Shown one piece after another: positions 1 through 9,576 of a stretch of 61,545 nt of DNA. A model generated the notes under the pieces. That model had not been told where the DNA came from and made no database searches. It saw nothing but the letters and a program-made list of their open reading frames with translations. Within the stretch, counting starts at the first letter, position 1; each line of letters opens with the position of its first letter. The translations under genes and the position numbers were made by a program. Source of the stretch: Stutzerimonas stutzeri (GTDB taxonomy: Bacteria > Pseudomonadota > Gammaproteobacteria > Pseudomonadales > Pseudomonadaceae); NCBI RefSeq assembly GCF_024448955.1, contig NZ_JAMOIH010000021.1, forward strand, positions 1-61,545. Reading direction: 5' to 3'.

Positions 1-1205
1 TCGTCGAAGCCTTCGATGCCGAGCATTTCCTCCATTGGGACGTAGGCAACCTCTTCGAGCGAAGTGAAGCCTTCCTCGACCAGTACCTGCGCCAGTTCTT
101 CATCGACATCCAGCTCTTCAATGAAATTGCGCAGAATATCGCCAGTCTCAGCCTGCTGCTTGGTCTGGATATCCGCCTCGGTCATTACGTTCAGCGTCCA
201 GCCGGTCAACTGACTAGCGAGCCGCACGTTCTGACCACCGCGACCGATGGCTTGAGCCAGATTGTCTTCGCCGACAGCGATATCCATAGCATGGGCATCT
301 TCATCGACGATGATGGCAGCGACTTCCGCCGGCGCCATTGCATTGATGACGAACTGGGCTGGATTCTCGTCCCAGAGCACGATATCGACGCGCTCGCCAC
401 CGATTTCGCCGGATACGGCCTGTACGCGCGAACCACGCATGCCAATACAAGCGCCTTGCGGATCGATACGCTTGTCCTTGGAACGAACGGCAATCTTAGC
501 GCGCGAGCCTGGATCACGCGAAGCGCCCATCACTTCGATCAGACCTTCTGCGATTTCCGGCACTTCGATACGGAACAGCTCGATCAGCATCTGCGGCGCG
601 GTGCGGGACAGAATGAGCTGCGGGCCGCGGTTTTCGGTACGGATTTCCTTGAGCAGCGCACGAACGCGAGCGCCGACCCGGAAGGTTTCGCGAGCGATGA
701 TATCTTCGCGGGCCAACAACGCTTCGGCATTGTTGCCCAGGTCGACGATGACGCTGTCACGGGTAACCTTCTTCACCGTGCCGGAGATGATCTCGCCCAG
801 ACGGTCCCGATACGCTTCGACCACCTGGGCACGCTCGGCCTCACGAACCTTCTGCACAATGACCTGCTTGGCAGTCTGCGCAGCGATACGACCGAATTCG
901 ATCGACTCGATTTTTTCTTCCAGGACGTCACCAACCTTGGCATCGGCTTCGCGAGCTTGAGGCATATCGACCGTCAGCTGATGAGCCGGATCGTCGAAAT
1001 CCTCCTCCTCGATCACCGTCCAGCGGCGAAAGGTCTCGTAGCTACCGTTCTGCCGATTGATCTCAACCCGTAGATCCACCTCGTCCTCGAAGCGCTTCTT
1101 GGTAGCCGTGGCCAGAGCCAGCTCCAATGCCTCGAAAATCACACCGGCCGGTACGCCTTTTTCATTGGATACCGACTCCACAACCAGCAGTACTTCTTTG
1201 CTCAT
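1..1205 (-). CDS. nusA: Transcription termination/antitermination factor NusA, 3' end cut by window edge
   Basis: This gene encodes NusA, the RNA polymerase-binding factor that modulates pausing, intrinsic termination and antitermination. The minus-strand reading frame opens at the ATG at 1205 with [18 protein letters not shown] and runs off the window after about 401 codons of an expected ~490. The N-terminal polymerase-binding domain, the S1 domain and both KH domains are therefore present, and the cut falls in the first C-terminal acidic repeat (residues reading [14 protein letters not shown]). It lies 48 bp downstream of rimP in the same direction, the usual rimP-nusA-infB operon. No frameshift is seen. 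The plus-strand reading frames over this span are shadows. Confidence 0.96.
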   Translation of the reverse strand, partial: MSKEVLLVVESVSNEKGVPAGVIFEALELALATATKKRFEDEVDLRVEINRQNGSYETFRRWTVIEEEDFDDPAHQLTVDMPQAREADAKVGDVLEEKIESIEFGRIAAQTAKQVIVQKVREAERAQVVEAYRDRLGEIISGTVKKVTRDSVIVDLGNNAEALLAREDIIARETFRVGARVRALLKEIRTENRGPQLILSRTAPQMLIELFRIEVPEIAEGLIEVMGASRDPGSRAKIAVRSKDKRIDPQGACIGMRGSRVQAVSGEIGGERVDIVLWDENPAQFVINAMAPAEVAAIIVDEDAHAMDIAVGEDNLAQAIGRGGQNVRLASQLTGWTLNVMTEADIQTKQQAETGDILRNFIEELDVDEELAQVLVEEGFTSLEEVAYVPMEEMLGIEGFD

Positions 1206-1253
1206 CGTACGCCTCGCCTTTCGCAATCCATTGGGGTCCGCGGGATCCGCGAT

Positions 1254-1712
1254 TCACTCAAAACGGGGAATTATGTTGGTCTTGTCGATCATATCGATCG
1301 GCAACAGATACTCGTGATCATCTACCAGCACTACCACGTCCTGTTCTTCAACCCCGCGGAGAAGACCCTGGAAATTGCGCCGGCCCTCGAAGGGCGAGCG
1401 CAGCTTTATTTTGACCTGTTCGCCTACGTGCGCCGAGTACTGTTCAAGTGTGAACAAAGGTCGATCCATACCAGGCGAGGACACTTCAAGCGTGTAATCG
1501 GAACTGATCGGATCCTCGACGTCGAGAACACCGCTCAGCTGGCGGCTGACCTTCTCACAGTCGTCGACAAGAATCCCATTGGAGTGATCGATATAGACCC
1601 TCAACAAGGAATGCCGACCCTGCGAAATGAACTCGATGCCCCAGCATTGATAGCCGAGCGCCTCGACCACCGGGGCCAACAAGGCCTGCAACTGTTCTAG
1701 CTTGCTCGACAT
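1254..1712 (-). CDS. rimP: Ribosome maturation factor RimP
   Basis: RimP acts in maturation of the 30S ribosomal subunit. The 152-residue product has the family's length. It starts [14 protein letters not shown] and contains the RVYID strand and the SSPGMDRPL motif near residues 78-86, followed by a C-terminal SH3-like part. The ATG at 1712 is preceded by GAGGGA at good spacing. It is the first protein gene after tRNA-fMet, with nusA 48 bp downstream. The leader between the tRNA and this gene contains an intrinsic-terminator-like hairpin, so expression may depend on readthrough. Confidence 0.96.
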   Translation of the reverse strand: MSSKLEQLQALLAPVVEALGYQCWGIEFISQGRHSLLRVYIDHSNGILVDDCEKVSRQLSGVLDVEDPISSDYTLEVSSPGMDRPLFTLEQYSAHVGEQVKIKLRSPFEGRRNFQGLLRGVEEQDVVVLVDDHEYLLPIDMIDKTNIIPRFE

Positions 1713-1740
1713 CGAAGTCCCTCGCGCATGCTGTACAAAT

Positions 1741-1762
1741 GAAAAATGGGCGAAACGCCCAT
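1741..1762 (-). terminator. Intrinsic terminator-like hairpin in rimP leader
   Basis: A perfect 7-bp stem (ATGGGCG at 1746-1752 with CGCCCAT at 1756-1762, loop AAA) is followed on the minus strand by a run of five T. It sits about 30 bp upstream of the rimP start, so it may attenuate rimP-nusA transcription rather than end a gene. Confidence 0.6.
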
Positions 1763-1806
1763 CCCTTATGATCGCCTGTAGATGCCGGCGATCTGGCTTG
1801 GAGCTA

Positions 1807-1831
1807 ATAAAAAGCCCCTCGACAGGGGCTT
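1807..1831 (-). terminator. Intrinsic terminator after tRNA-fMet
   Basis: The stem AAGCCCCT (1812-1819) pairs with AGGGGCTT (1824-1831) over a 4-nt loop. On the minus strand it is followed by a T-rich run. It lies 10 bp beyond the tRNA 3' end. Confidence 0.75.
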
Positions 1832-1840
1832 CTCATTAAC

Positions 1841-1917
<77 letters not shown>

Positions 1918-1980
1918 TCAAACTGGGCACGAATTATACGACCGCATCCAAAACAGGTCAACCCAAACACCTGAAAACAA

Positions 1981-2000
1981 GAAAGCCCGCATCTGCGGGC
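1981..2000 (-). terminator. Terminator after tRNA-Leu
   Basis: The stem GCCCGC (1985-1990) pairs with GCGGGC (1995-2000) over a 4-nt loop. On the minus strand it is followed by TTTCTT. It lies 10 bp beyond the CCA end of tRNA-Leu. Confidence 0.65.
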
Positions 2001-2009
2001 CTGCTTGTT

Positions 2010-2095
2010 TGGTACCGAGGAGGGGACTCGAACCCCTACAGCCTATGGCCACTACCACCTCAAGGTAGCGTGTCTACCAATTCCACCACCTCGGC
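2010..2095 (-). tRNA. tRNA-Leu (GAG anticodon)
   Basis: This 86-nt tRNA is of class II with a long variable arm and an encoded CCA. The anticodon loop reads TTGAGGT inside the CTACC/GGTAG stem, giving anticodon GAG. It lies directly downstream of secG on the same strand, the usual secG-leuU arrangement. Confidence 0.96.
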
Positions 2096-2102
2096 AAAAA
2101 CC

Positions 2103-2486
2103 TTACTTCTGCTCCTGAACCTGCGGCACATCATCTGGGCTAGGCGCGGACGGAGCAGATTCCAGGACCGGAACATCTTCAACCACCGGCTTGCTAACTG
2201 GAACTTCCAGTACTGCCGGATCCGGCAAACCCGCCTGCGACATCTGATCTGCCTGCTGCGTTGCAAAGAACGCCAACCCCAGACTCGTCACAAAAAAAAC
2301 GCCAGCGAGTATAGCAGTAAAACGACTTAGAAAGGTAGAGGAACCTTGACTCCCGAAAACAGTTGCCGAAGCACCCGAACCGAAAGACGCACCAGCATCC
2401 GCCCCCTTGCCCTGCTGCAGCAACACCAGCACAACCACACCAATGGCAACCAGCAGATGCACCACAATCACAACAGTCTGCAACAT
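2103..2486 (-). CDS. secG: Preprotein translocase subunit SecG
   Basis: SecG is the small inner-membrane subunit of the SecYEG translocon. The start is placed at the ATG at 2486 ([16 protein letters not shown]) because upstream codons lack similarity and AGGGA lies 9 nt ahead of this ATG. The 127-residue product has two membrane segments, at about residues 4-22 and 52-72. Between them is the conserved cytoplasmic loop [19 protein letters not shown]. The C-terminal tail is long, acidic and Pro-rich, typical of pseudomonads. tpiA ends 4 bp upstream. Confidence 0.95.
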   Translation of the reverse strand: MLQTVVIVVHLLVAIGVVVLVLLQQGKGADAGASFGSGASATVFGSQGSSTFLSRFTAILAGVFFVTSLGLAFFATQQADQMSQAGLPDPAVLEVPVSKPVVEDVPVLESAPSAPSPDDVPQVQEQK

Positions 2487-2490
2487 CTGA

Positions 2491-3246
2491 TCAGTTCCCT
2501 GCGGCACGACAGATCGCGCCGAAATCATTCGCTTTCAGAGAGGCACCACCGATAAGCCCCCCATCAATATCCGCCATCTCGAAAAGCTCGAAAGCATTCT
2601 CCGCCTTCACGCTGCCGCCGTAGAGAAGACGCACGCCATCAGCGATACGTTGATCCTCCAGCGCCAGCTGCCCTCGAATGGCCGCATGTACTTCCTGAGC
2701 CTGCTGCGGAGTCGCCGTGAGCCCGGAGCCTATCGCCCACACTGGCTCATATGCCACAACCGCTCGCTCGAAAGCAGCGATACCGGCATCAGTTATAATG
2801 CGAGCCAACTGACGCCCTACCACTTCTAACGTTTGTCCGGCCTGACGCTGTTCAAGCGTCTCCCCCAGACAAAGCACCGGAGTCATCCCACACTCCAATG
2901 CCGCCGCGAATTTTCTACTTACCACTTCGTCGCTCTCGCCCATTATCAGGCGTCGCTCAGAATGCCCAACCAGCACCCACTTGCAACCCACATCAGCCAA
3001 CTGCGATGCGGATTCCTCACCGGTAAAGGCACCGAAGCCAGCTTGCGCTGCGCAGTCCTGGGCACCTACCGCGATCGCCTTGTCATTCAGATCACTCACC
3101 ACCTGCGCTAAATGCAGACAGCTTGGAAATATCACTACTTCTACATCGGCAGGCATATCCTGCTGACGAAGCGCATCGATCAGCTCTGCGACGCTGGCGC
3201 GGGTACCGTTCATCTTCCAGTTACCAGCTACCAGTGGGCGACGCAT
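2491..3246 (-). CDS. tpiA: Triosephosphate isomerase
   Basis: TpiA interconverts dihydroxyacetone phosphate and glyceraldehyde 3-phosphate in glycolysis and gluconeogenesis. The 251-residue TIM barrel shows all active-site blocks: the substrate Lys in GNWKMNG near residue 11, the catalytic His in GHSERR, the catalytic Glu in [10 protein letters not shown] and the phosphate-binding GGSV near the C-terminus. It is intact and of normal length. It lies between glmM and secG, as in other pseudomonads. Confidence 0.97.
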   Translation of the reverse strand: MRRPLVAGNWKMNGTRASVAELIDALRQQDMPADVEVVIFPSCLHLAQVVSDLNDKAIAVGAQDCAAQAGFGAFTGEESASQLADVGCKWVLVGHSERRLIMGESDEVVSRKFAAALECGMTPVLCLGETLEQRQAGQTLEVVGRQLARIITDAGIAAFERAVVAYEPVWAIGSGLTATPQQAQEVHAAIRGQLALEDQRIADGVRLLYGGSVKAENAFELFEMADIDGGLIGGASLKANDFGAICRAAGN

Positions 3247-3312
3247 GCTTTACCTCGTCGGTCAAAGTGGGCGCAGATGGTACTCAACGGCAACACACCT
3301 GGCAAGCGGGAA

Positions 3313-4650
3313 TCATGCACAAACCTCAGCAACCACTTTGGCCAGCTCCTCGGCGTAGTTGCGAACCTGCTTTTCGTCGTCGCCTTCGACCATCACACGC
3401 ACCAAAGGCTCGGTCCCAGATTTGCGCAACAATACACGCCCCCGACCAGCCATTCGCTCGGTGACACTGTCACAGACGGCTTGAACCTGGGGGTGCGAGA
3501 TCGGATCGCGATCACCTGTGAAACGCACATTAATCAGAACCTGCGGACACTTGTTCCAGGCCAGTCGCTCTTGCGCCAGGTTTCGCCCCCGCCGCCTCAG
3601 AGCAAGCACGACCTGAAGCGCTGCGATGATGGCATCTCCGGTAGACACATGCTGGGCGCAGACAATGTGCCCTGAGTTTTCCCCGCCGATCACCCAGTTA
3701 CGCTCTAGCATTTCCGCCATTACATAACGGTCGCCGACCTTCGCTCGTACGAAGGGTATATCACGTTCCTTCAGTGCCAGCTCGAGGCCCAGGTTACTCA
3801 TCAGGGTGCCAACGACCCCACCTGCTAAGCACTCGCGCTCTTGCAAGTCGGTAGCAATGATATAGAGCAACTCGTCCCCATCCACTTGCGCACCAGTATG
3901 GTCGACCATCATCACTCGATCGCCGTCTCCATCGAAGGCGATACCGAGATCCGCGCCGTGCTCGACCACAGCTTTCTGCAATTGTGCGATGTGAGTCGAC
4001 CCAACGTCGGCGTTGATATTCAGCCCGTCGGGCTGGGCAGCGATCACCACCACTTCTGATCCAAGCTCACGAAAGACGCTGGGGGCCACCTTGTAGGTCG
4101 CGCCGTGGGCGCAATCGAGCACAATCTTCATGCCGGAGAAGTCGGTACTGGTGGGAACGCTGCTTTTGCAGAATTCGATGTAGCGACCAGCAGCATCGTT
4201 GATGCGCGATGCTTTGCCGAGCTGCGCGGACTCCACGACTGTCATTGGCGTATCGAGCAACTCCTCTATCATCAACTCAACCTCATCCGGCAATTTCGTA
4301 CCCCGTCCGGAGAAGAACTTGATGCCGTTGTCGTGGTGAGGATTGTGCGAGGCGCTGATCACGATACCTGCGTCAGCGTGGAAGGTACGGGTCAGATAGG
4401 CAACCGCAGGTGTAGGCATTGGACCGAGCAGCAGCACGTCGGCACCTGCCGCGGAAAGTCCGGCCTGCAACGCCGACTCGAACATATATCCGGATATGCG
4501 GGTGTCCTTGCCAATCAGAATGCGGCACTTGCCTTGCTTGCGAAACGCCATGCCGGCCGCCCACCCCAACTTAAGCATAAAGTCCGGGGTAATTGGAAAT
4601 TGCCCCACATGGCCGCGTATGCCGTCAGTTCCAAAATACTTTCTAGCCAT
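3313..4650 (-). CDS. glmM: Phosphoglucosamine mutase
   Basis: GlmM converts glucosamine 6-phosphate to glucosamine 1-phosphate for UDP-GlcNAc, peptidoglycan and LPS synthesis. The start is the ATG at 4650 ([16 protein letters not shown]), not the longer frame, because the family begins there. The 445-residue product has the phosphoserine loop [15 protein letters not shown], the metal loop DGDGDR and the C-terminal phosphate-binding [12 protein letters not shown]. It is 10 bp downstream of folP, the conserved folP-glmM pair. Confidence 0.97.
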   Translation of the reverse strand: MARKYFGTDGIRGHVGQFPITPDFMLKLGWAAGMAFRKQGKCRILIGKDTRISGYMFESALQAGLSAAGADVLLLGPMPTPAVAYLTRTFHADAGIVISASHNPHHDNGIKFFSGRGTKLPDEVELMIEELLDTPMTVVESAQLGKASRINDAAGRYIEFCKSSVPTSTDFSGMKIVLDCAHGATYKVAPSVFRELGSEVVVIAAQPDGLNINADVGSTHIAQLQKAVVEHGADLGIAFDGDGDRVMMVDHTGAQVDGDELLYIIATDLQERECLAGGVVGTLMSNLGLELALKERDIPFVRAKVGDRYVMAEMLERNWVIGGENSGHIVCAQHVSTGDAIIAALQVVLALRRRGRNLAQERLAWNKCPQVLINVRFTGDRDPISHPQVQAVCDSVTERMAGRGRVLLRKSGTEPLVRVMVEGDDEKQVRNYAEELAKVVAEVCA

Positions 4651-4660
4651 GACTAAATTC

Positions 4661-5512
4661 CTATCCCGCCGCTTGCACGGCGGCAACCATTCGAACCACA
4701 TCAATCGTTTCGGCAACGTCATGCACACGCAGGATGCTGGCACCCTTGGCTACAGCAAGCGCGGCAAGCCCTAAACTCCCATAGAGACGATGCGCCACAT
4801 CCCGCTCAAGCGTCTGTCCAATCATGCTTTTTCGCGAGACACCAACCAGCAACGGCCGCCCCAAAACATGAAGCTGCTCCATATGTTTGAACAGGCTGAG
4901 ATTATGCGAGAGGGTCTTCGCGAAGCCAAACCCGGGATCGAGCACGATCCGCTCCGCAGGAATGCCCACGCTAATGCACACTTCCATGCGCTCGCGCAGG
5001 AAGCCCAACACGTCGGCAGCGACATCGTCGTAGCGCGGATCGTTCTGCATGTCGGCCGGCTCGCCCCGCATGTGCATCAAGCACACCGGAAGACCACTAT
5101 CGGCCGCTGCGTCCAGTGCGCCGTCGCGGGAAAGCGAACGAACGTCATTGATCAGACCAGCGCCAAGACGTGCACTCTCGCGAATCACCGCCGGTGTCGA
5201 GGTATCCACCGAGATGACCACGTCGAGCTCGCGCGATATCGCTTCGACCACCGGAGCCACACGCTCCAGCTCTTCTAGCGGCGAAACGACACGTGCACCC
5301 GGGCGCGTCGACTCCCCGCCAATATCAACCAATGTCGCACCGGCAGACACCATCGCCTCAGCGTGACGCAACGCCGCATCGACGCCGACATGCCGACCTC
5401 CGTCAGAGAACGAATCAGGCGTGACATTAAGGATGCCCATGACATGTGGACGCGATAAATCAAGAACCCGGCTGCCACAAGACAGCCGGGTTGGGTGCAA
5501 CATCTCAGTCAT
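4661..5512 (-). CDS. folP: Dihydropteroate synthase
   Basis: FolP condenses p-aminobenzoate with dihydropterin pyrophosphate in folate synthesis and is the sulfonamide target. The 283-residue TIM barrel carries the pterin-binding signature [14 protein letters not shown] and the loop [11 protein letters not shown]. The C-terminal Lys/Arg region contains GVSRKSMIG. It lies between ftsH (13 bp) and glmM (10 bp), in one transcription unit. An internal ATG at codon 4 is an alternative start. Confidence 0.97.
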   Translation of the reverse strand: MTEMLHPTRLSCGSRVLDLSRPHVMGILNVTPDSFSDGGRHVGVDAALRHAEAMVSAGATLVDIGGESTRPGARVVSPLEELERVAPVVEAISRELDVVISVDTSTPAVIRESARLGAGLINDVRSLSRDGALDAAADSGLPVCLMHMRGEPADMQNDPRYDDVAADVLGFLRERMEVCISVGIPAERIVLDPGFGFAKTLSHNLSLFKHMEQLHVLGRPLLVGVSRKSMIGQTLERDVAHRLYGSLGLAALAVAKGASILRVHDVAETIDVVRMVAAVQAAG

Positions 5513-5525
5513 TTAAACGCCTTAG

Positions 5526-7436
5526 CTAGTGCTCGCCAGCGGGGCCACCGATTGGAGCCTGCGGGCGATCGCCTTCAGGCTGAGCGGGCGTTCCCGTTGG
5601 GCCTGAACCGTCCTGCCAATCGCGAGGCTCGCGCGGGGTCCGCCCCGCCATGATGTCGTCGATCTGGTCTGAGTCGATGGTTTCGTACTTCATCAACGTC
5701 TCGGCCATCACATCAAGCTTGTCGCGGTTGTCAGCCAGAATCTGCCTGGCCGTGTCATAGCAGTGATCGATGATGCTGCGTACCTCAAGGTCGATCAGCT
5801 TGGCTGTATCCCCGGAGACATTGGTGTGCTGACTGCCGGCACTGCGCCCAAGGAATACCTCGCCTTCTTCTTCGGCATACATCAGAGGACCGAGCTTTTC
5901 GGATAAGCCCCACTTGGTGACCATGTTACGGGCCAGCTGGGTAGCACGCATGATGTCATTCGATGCACCGGTCGTAACCCCATCAAAGCCAAGCGTCATT
6001 TCCTCGGCGATACGACCGCCGAACAAGGAGCAAATCTGACTGATCAAAGCACGCTTGGACAAGCTGTAGCGGTCTTCTTCGGGAAGGAACATCGTGACGC
6101 CAAGCGCCCGACCACGAGGAATGATCGAAACCTTGTAGACCGGATCATGCTCAGGAACGACGCGCCCAACAATGGCGTGACCCGCCTCGTGATAAGCCGT
6201 ATTGAGGCGCTCTTTTTCGGACATGACCATGGACTTGCGCTCGGCGCCCATCATGATCTTGTCTTTGGCCAACTCGAACTCTTTCATTTCCACCAGACGC
6301 TTACCGGCGCGCGCGGCGAACAGCGAGGCTTCGTTGACCAGGTTGGCCAAATCGGCACCCGAGAAGCCAGGAGTACCACGAGCGATCAATGCCGGTTCGA
6401 CACTGTCGCCGAGCGGAACCTTGCGCATATGAACTTTAAGAATCTGTTCGCGACCACGAATATCAGGCAATCCAACCACCACTTGGCGGTCAAAACGACC
6501 AGGGCGCAGCAATGCCGGATCGAGCACGTCCGGACGGTTGGTTGCAGCAATGACGATGATGCCGTCGTTCATTTCAAAGCCGTCCATCTCAACCAGCAGC
6601 TGGTTGAGCGTCTGCTCGCGCTCGTCATGACCACCACCCAGACCCGCGCCACGATGGCGACCGACGGCATCGATTTCGTCGATGAAAATGATGCACGGCG
6701 CGTGCTTCTTGGCCTGCTCGAACATGTCGCGCACACGGCTCGCGCCCACACCAACGAACATTTCGACGAAGTCGGAACCGGAAATGGTGAAGAACGGAAC
6801 CTTGGCCTCGCCAGCGACTGCCTTAGCCAGCAGTGTCTTACCGGTACCTGGCGACCCCACCATCAGCACGCCGCGCGGAATACGGCCACCGAGGCGCTGG
6901 AACTTACCAGGATCGCGCAGGAACTCGACCAGCTCGGTTACTTCTTCCTTAGCCTCGTCGCAGCCGGCGACGTCGGCAAAAGTGGTCTTGACCTGATCCT
7001 CGGACAGCAAGCGCGCCTTGCTCTTGCCGAAGCTCATCGGCCCACCCTTGCCACCCGCTCCGCCCTGCATCTGACGCATGAAGAACATGAAGACCGCGAT
7101 GATTACCAGGATCGGGAAACTGGCGACCAGCAACTGCGTCCAGATGCTCTGCTGCTCCGGCTGCTTGCCTTCGATCACCACATTGTTATTGATCAGATCG
7201 CCAATCAGGCCGTTGTCCTGAATTGCCGGGCGAATAGTCTTGAAAGTTTCACCATCACTGCGTTTACCGGTAATGACGAAGCCGTCGACGGTCACGCGCT
7301 CCACCCCACCTTCTTTCACCTGCTCGATGAAATCGGAATAGTTGAGCGTTTGGGGCTCGGTCGGGCTGGAAAAGTTGTTCATCACCGTCACCAGGACAGC
7401 GGCAATGATCAACCACAGAATCAGGTTTTTTGCCAT
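5526..7436 (-). CDS. ftsH: ATP-dependent zinc metalloprotease FtsH
   Basis: FtsH is the membrane-anchored AAA protease that degrades unassembled membrane proteins and regulators such as sigma-32 and LpxC. The ATG at 7436 ([19 protein letters not shown]) begins with the first membrane segment, and a second lies near residues 100-118. The 636-residue product has Walker A GSPGTGKT, Walker [12 protein letters not shown], the second region of homology and the zinc motif HEAGH. Upstream is a 205-bp gap after rlmE, which may hold a separate promoter. Confidence 0.97.
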   Translation of the reverse strand: MAKNLILWLIIAAVLVTVMNNFSSPTEPQTLNYSDFIEQVKEGGVERVTVDGFVITGKRSDGETFKTIRPAIQDNGLIGDLINNNVVIEGKQPEQQSIWTQLLVASFPILVIIAVFMFFMRQMQGGAGGKGGPMSFGKSKARLLSEDQVKTTFADVAGCDEAKEEVTELVEFLRDPGKFQRLGGRIPRGVLMVGSPGTGKTLLAKAVAGEAKVPFFTISGSDFVEMFVGVGASRVRDMFEQAKKHAPCIIFIDEIDAVGRHRGAGLGGGHDEREQTLNQLLVEMDGFEMNDGIIVIAATNRPDVLDPALLRPGRFDRQVVVGLPDIRGREQILKVHMRKVPLGDSVEPALIARGTPGFSGADLANLVNEASLFAARAGKRLVEMKEFELAKDKIMMGAERKSMVMSEKERLNTAYHEAGHAIVGRVVPEHDPVYKVSIIPRGRALGVTMFLPEEDRYSLSKRALISQICSLFGGRIAEEMTLGFDGVTTGASNDIMRATQLARNMVTKWGLSEKLGPLMYAEEEGEVFLGRSAGSQHTNVSGDTAKLIDLEVRSIIDHCYDTARQILADNRDKLDVMAETLMKYETIDSDQIDDIMAGRTPREPRDWQDGSGPTGTPAQPEGDRPQAPIGGPAGEH

Positions 7437-7641
7437 GTCGTTCAATTCACTACCCTCTAGAGCGAGCTCGTTGTCGAGAGCTCGCATGACGGCCGATGGT
7501 TCGCTCTCGGCCTAACTTACTACACAACGTTACTAAACGGGCAGCTTGGTCTGTAACCCGATATGAAACATGCTAGCCCGTAATCCTGCAGTTGGCGCCA
7601 GCCGGAATTGTTATTAGACAGCTGGAACTGGGGCCGATGGA

Positions 7642-8268
7642 CTACCCCTCGCCACGATAGCCACGCGCCAACAAGTACTGTTCGCGTGAGCGATCCCGTG
7701 AAGATAGAGGTTTGCGCATCTGCACCTTGTCGAAGTTCTGCCGCACGTCCTTCAGGTAGGCATCGAACCCCTCCCCCTGAAAGATCTTGATCAAAAAATC
7801 GCCACCGGGGCGCAATACACGCATCGCCAAATCCAATGCCAGCTCGCAGAGAAACATCGCGCGCGCCTGGTCAGCTACTTTCACCCCACTCATATTGGGG
7901 GCCATATCCGAAATCACAAGGTCGACTTGCGTATCACCGATGGCCTGGAGAATTTCTGCGAAGACCACCTCCTCGGTAAAGTCCCCGAGCACGAAGGTCA
8001 CATCGGCAATGCTGTCCATCGGCAGGATGTCAGAGGCGATCAGCCGCCCACGGTCTCCGATGACGCGACTGGTTACCTGAGACCATCCACCCGGGGCCGC
8101 CCCCAGATCAACTACCGTCATGCCCGGCCGCAGGATCCGATCCTTTTCCTGGATTTCGAGCAGCTTGTAGCTCGCTCGTGAACGATAGCCATCGCGCTGC
8201 GCCATCTTCACATAGGGGTCATCGAAATGCTCTTTCAGCCAACGCGGGCTGGTCTTGGAACGTGCCAA
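7642..8268 (-). CDS. rlmE: 23S rRNA 2'-O-ribose U2552 methyltransferase RlmE
   Basis: RlmE (RrmJ/FtsJ) methylates U2552 in the 23S rRNA A-loop during late 50S assembly. The 208-residue protein has the SAM-binding motif [13 protein letters not shown] and the catalytic Asp in [12 protein letters not shown] Lys in [10 protein letters not shown] and the Lys in the N-terminal SRASYKL complete the K-D-K-E type active site. The gene is read in the same direction as ftsH and diverges from yhbY over 82 bp. Confidence 0.96.
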   Translation of the reverse strand: MARSKTSPRWLKEHFDDPYVKMAQRDGYRSRASYKLLEIQEKDRILRPGMTVVDLGAAPGGWSQVTSRVIGDRGRLIASDILPMDSIADVTFVLGDFTEEVVFAEILQAIGDTQVDLVISDMAPNMSGVKVADQARAMFLCELALDLAMRVLRPGGDFLIKIFQGEGFDAYLKDVRQNFDKVQMRKPLSSRDRSREQYLLARGYRGEG

Positions 8269-8350
8269 GCTGATACCTCATCTGTGCGGCTCAGGGCGTG
8301 TCAGTTACACTAGCCGCCGTTTTCAAGAGTTCTGACGCAAGGGTCGAATT

Positions 8351-8662
8351 ATGCCGCTCACCAATGAGCAGAAGAAACAGTACAAATCCATCGGCCACCA
8401 CTTGAAGCCGGTGTTGATCGTATCCGAGAACGGGCTGACCGAAGGGGTGCAGGCCGAGCTGGATCGCGCCTTGAACGATCACGAACTGATCAAGGTACAG
8501 CTACGGATCACCGAGCGCGACGATCGCCATGCGGTGATGGAAGAACTCTGCAAGGTCGGCGGCTGCGAACTGGTTCAATCCATCGGCAAGATGGCCTTGG
8601 TCTATCGGAAAAATCCGAAGGTGAACAAGCAACTATCGAACGTGCATCGCTTTCAGGGCTAA
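8351..8662 (+). CDS. yhbY: CRM-domain RNA-binding protein YhbY
   Basis: This 103-residue protein is a single CRM (YhbY) domain associated with pre-50S ribosomal particles. It shows the family opening LTNEQKKQYKSIGHHLKPVLIVSENGLT, the basic helix with its conserved Glu and the C-terminal IGKMALVYRKNP strand. It is divergent from rlmE, an arrangement conserved in gammaproteobacteria and consistent with a shared role in 50S assembly. It converges with the next gene over 28 bp. Confidence 0.93.
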   Translation: MPLTNEQKKQYKSIGHHLKPVLIVSENGLTEGVQAELDRALNDHELIKVQLRITERDDRHAVMEELCKVGGCELVQSIGKMALVYRKNPKVNKQLSNVHRFQG

Positions 8663-8690
8663 GCCGCTTTCCGCCCGTATCGCCTTCCGC

Positions 8691-9089
8691 CTATCGCTCC
8701 CGCCCGGGAGCGACCTGCAGCACCAGCATCAGCCCGCAAAACCCCATCACCAAATAGCTGAAGACCAACCAGTACGCTGATTCGATGACGCCAGCGCGCA
8801 CTACAAAATAGCTCGCCGCAAGCAACAGCACCGTCATTAGTAATTGACCACGCACATCCCGCCAAAGACTGCGAAAGCCTTTGGACTGGATCAGTACGAC
8901 TGCCTGAAGCCCCACGCAGAACGCGGCAAGACCCACCAGCAATGGCCGAAGACTGGATGCGATCTCTTCGATCAGCAGCGGCGCCAAGCCAATTTTCGCC
9001 AGCGCTGGCAACATCACGAACTGCAGCAACCAAAGGCCGCCGACCCAGAACGTTTGGGCCAGCTGCCAGCTAATCACCCCGGCGCGCAT
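8691..9089 (-). CDS. DUF4149-family small inner-membrane protein
   Basis: This is an integral membrane protein of unknown function. The likely start is the ATG at 9089 (MRAGVISWQLAQTFWVGGLW), which lies just after the greA stop. The 132 residues have four hydrophobic segments, near residues 8-30, 45-65, 80-100 and 105-125, as in DUF4149 (TMEM205-like) proteins. It is 10 bp downstream of greA and probably cotranscribed. The same gene sits at this place in P. aeruginosa as I recall. No catalytic motif is visible. Confidence 0.8.
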   Translation of the reverse strand: MRAGVISWQLAQTFWVGGLWLLQFVMLPALAKIGLAPLLIEEIASSLRPLLVGLAAFCVGLQAVVLIQSKGFRSLWRDVRGQLLMTVLLLAASYFVVRAGVIESAYWLVFSYLVMGFCGLMLVLQVAPGRER

Positions 9090-9099
9090 GGGTTGGCGG

Positions 9100-9576
9100 T
9101 CAGATATGGCGAACCTCGACGATCTCATATTCCAACACACCGCTAGGCGTCTTCACCGTCACCACATCACCCTCCTCTTTACCCACCAGGGCGCGAGCGA
9201 TAGGCGAGCTGACCGACAACTTGCCGCGCTTGATGTCGGACTCGTCGTCCCCAACGATCTGGTACGTCACGGTTTCATCCGTTTCGACGTTGGCGATGTC
9301 CACAGTCGTGCCGAAAATGACCTTACCGGTACGCGGAATGCTGGCAACATCGATGACTTGCGCGTTCTGCAGTCGGCCCTCGATGTCACGAATGCGCGCT
9401 TCGACCATACCCTGTTGTTCCCGGGCAGCATGGTATTCAGCATTCTCCTTAAGGTCCCCCAGCTCCCGCGCCTCGGCGATGGCCTGGGTAATCTGCGGAC
9501 GCAGCTCGGTTTTCAGATGCTTGAGCTCCTCTTCCAGGGCGCGTGCGCCCTGGACAGTCATAGGGTATTTAGTCAT
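9100..9576 (-). CDS. greA: Transcript cleavage factor GreA
   Basis: GreA rescues backtracked RNA polymerase by stimulating cleavage of the 3' end of the transcript. The 158-residue product has the N-terminal coiled coil, whose tip carries the acidic residues near [15 protein letters not shown], followed by the FKBP-like C-terminal domain with [14 protein letters not shown]. Its ATG overlaps the carB stop in an ATGA, so translation is likely coupled to carB. Confidence 0.97.
   Translation of the reverse strand: MTKYPMTVQGARALEEELKHLKTELRPQITQAIAEARELGDLKENAEYHAAREQQGMVEARIRDIEGRLQNAQVIDVASIPRTGKVIFGTTVDIANVETDETVTYQIVGDDESDIKRGKLSVSSPIARALVGKEEGDVVTVKTPSGVLEYEIVEVRHI

Noticed and set aside
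6147..7460. Long plus-strand open frame (437 codons) opposite ftsH
   Set aside because: It is a mirror of the ftsH reading frame in GC-rich DNA, with His/Asp/Gln-rich composition and no domain. ftsH on the other strand is certain.
7437..7641. Sigma-32 promoter sought upstream of ftsH
   Set aside because: No CTTGAA with a properly spaced CCCCAT was found in this gap, so none is annotated.
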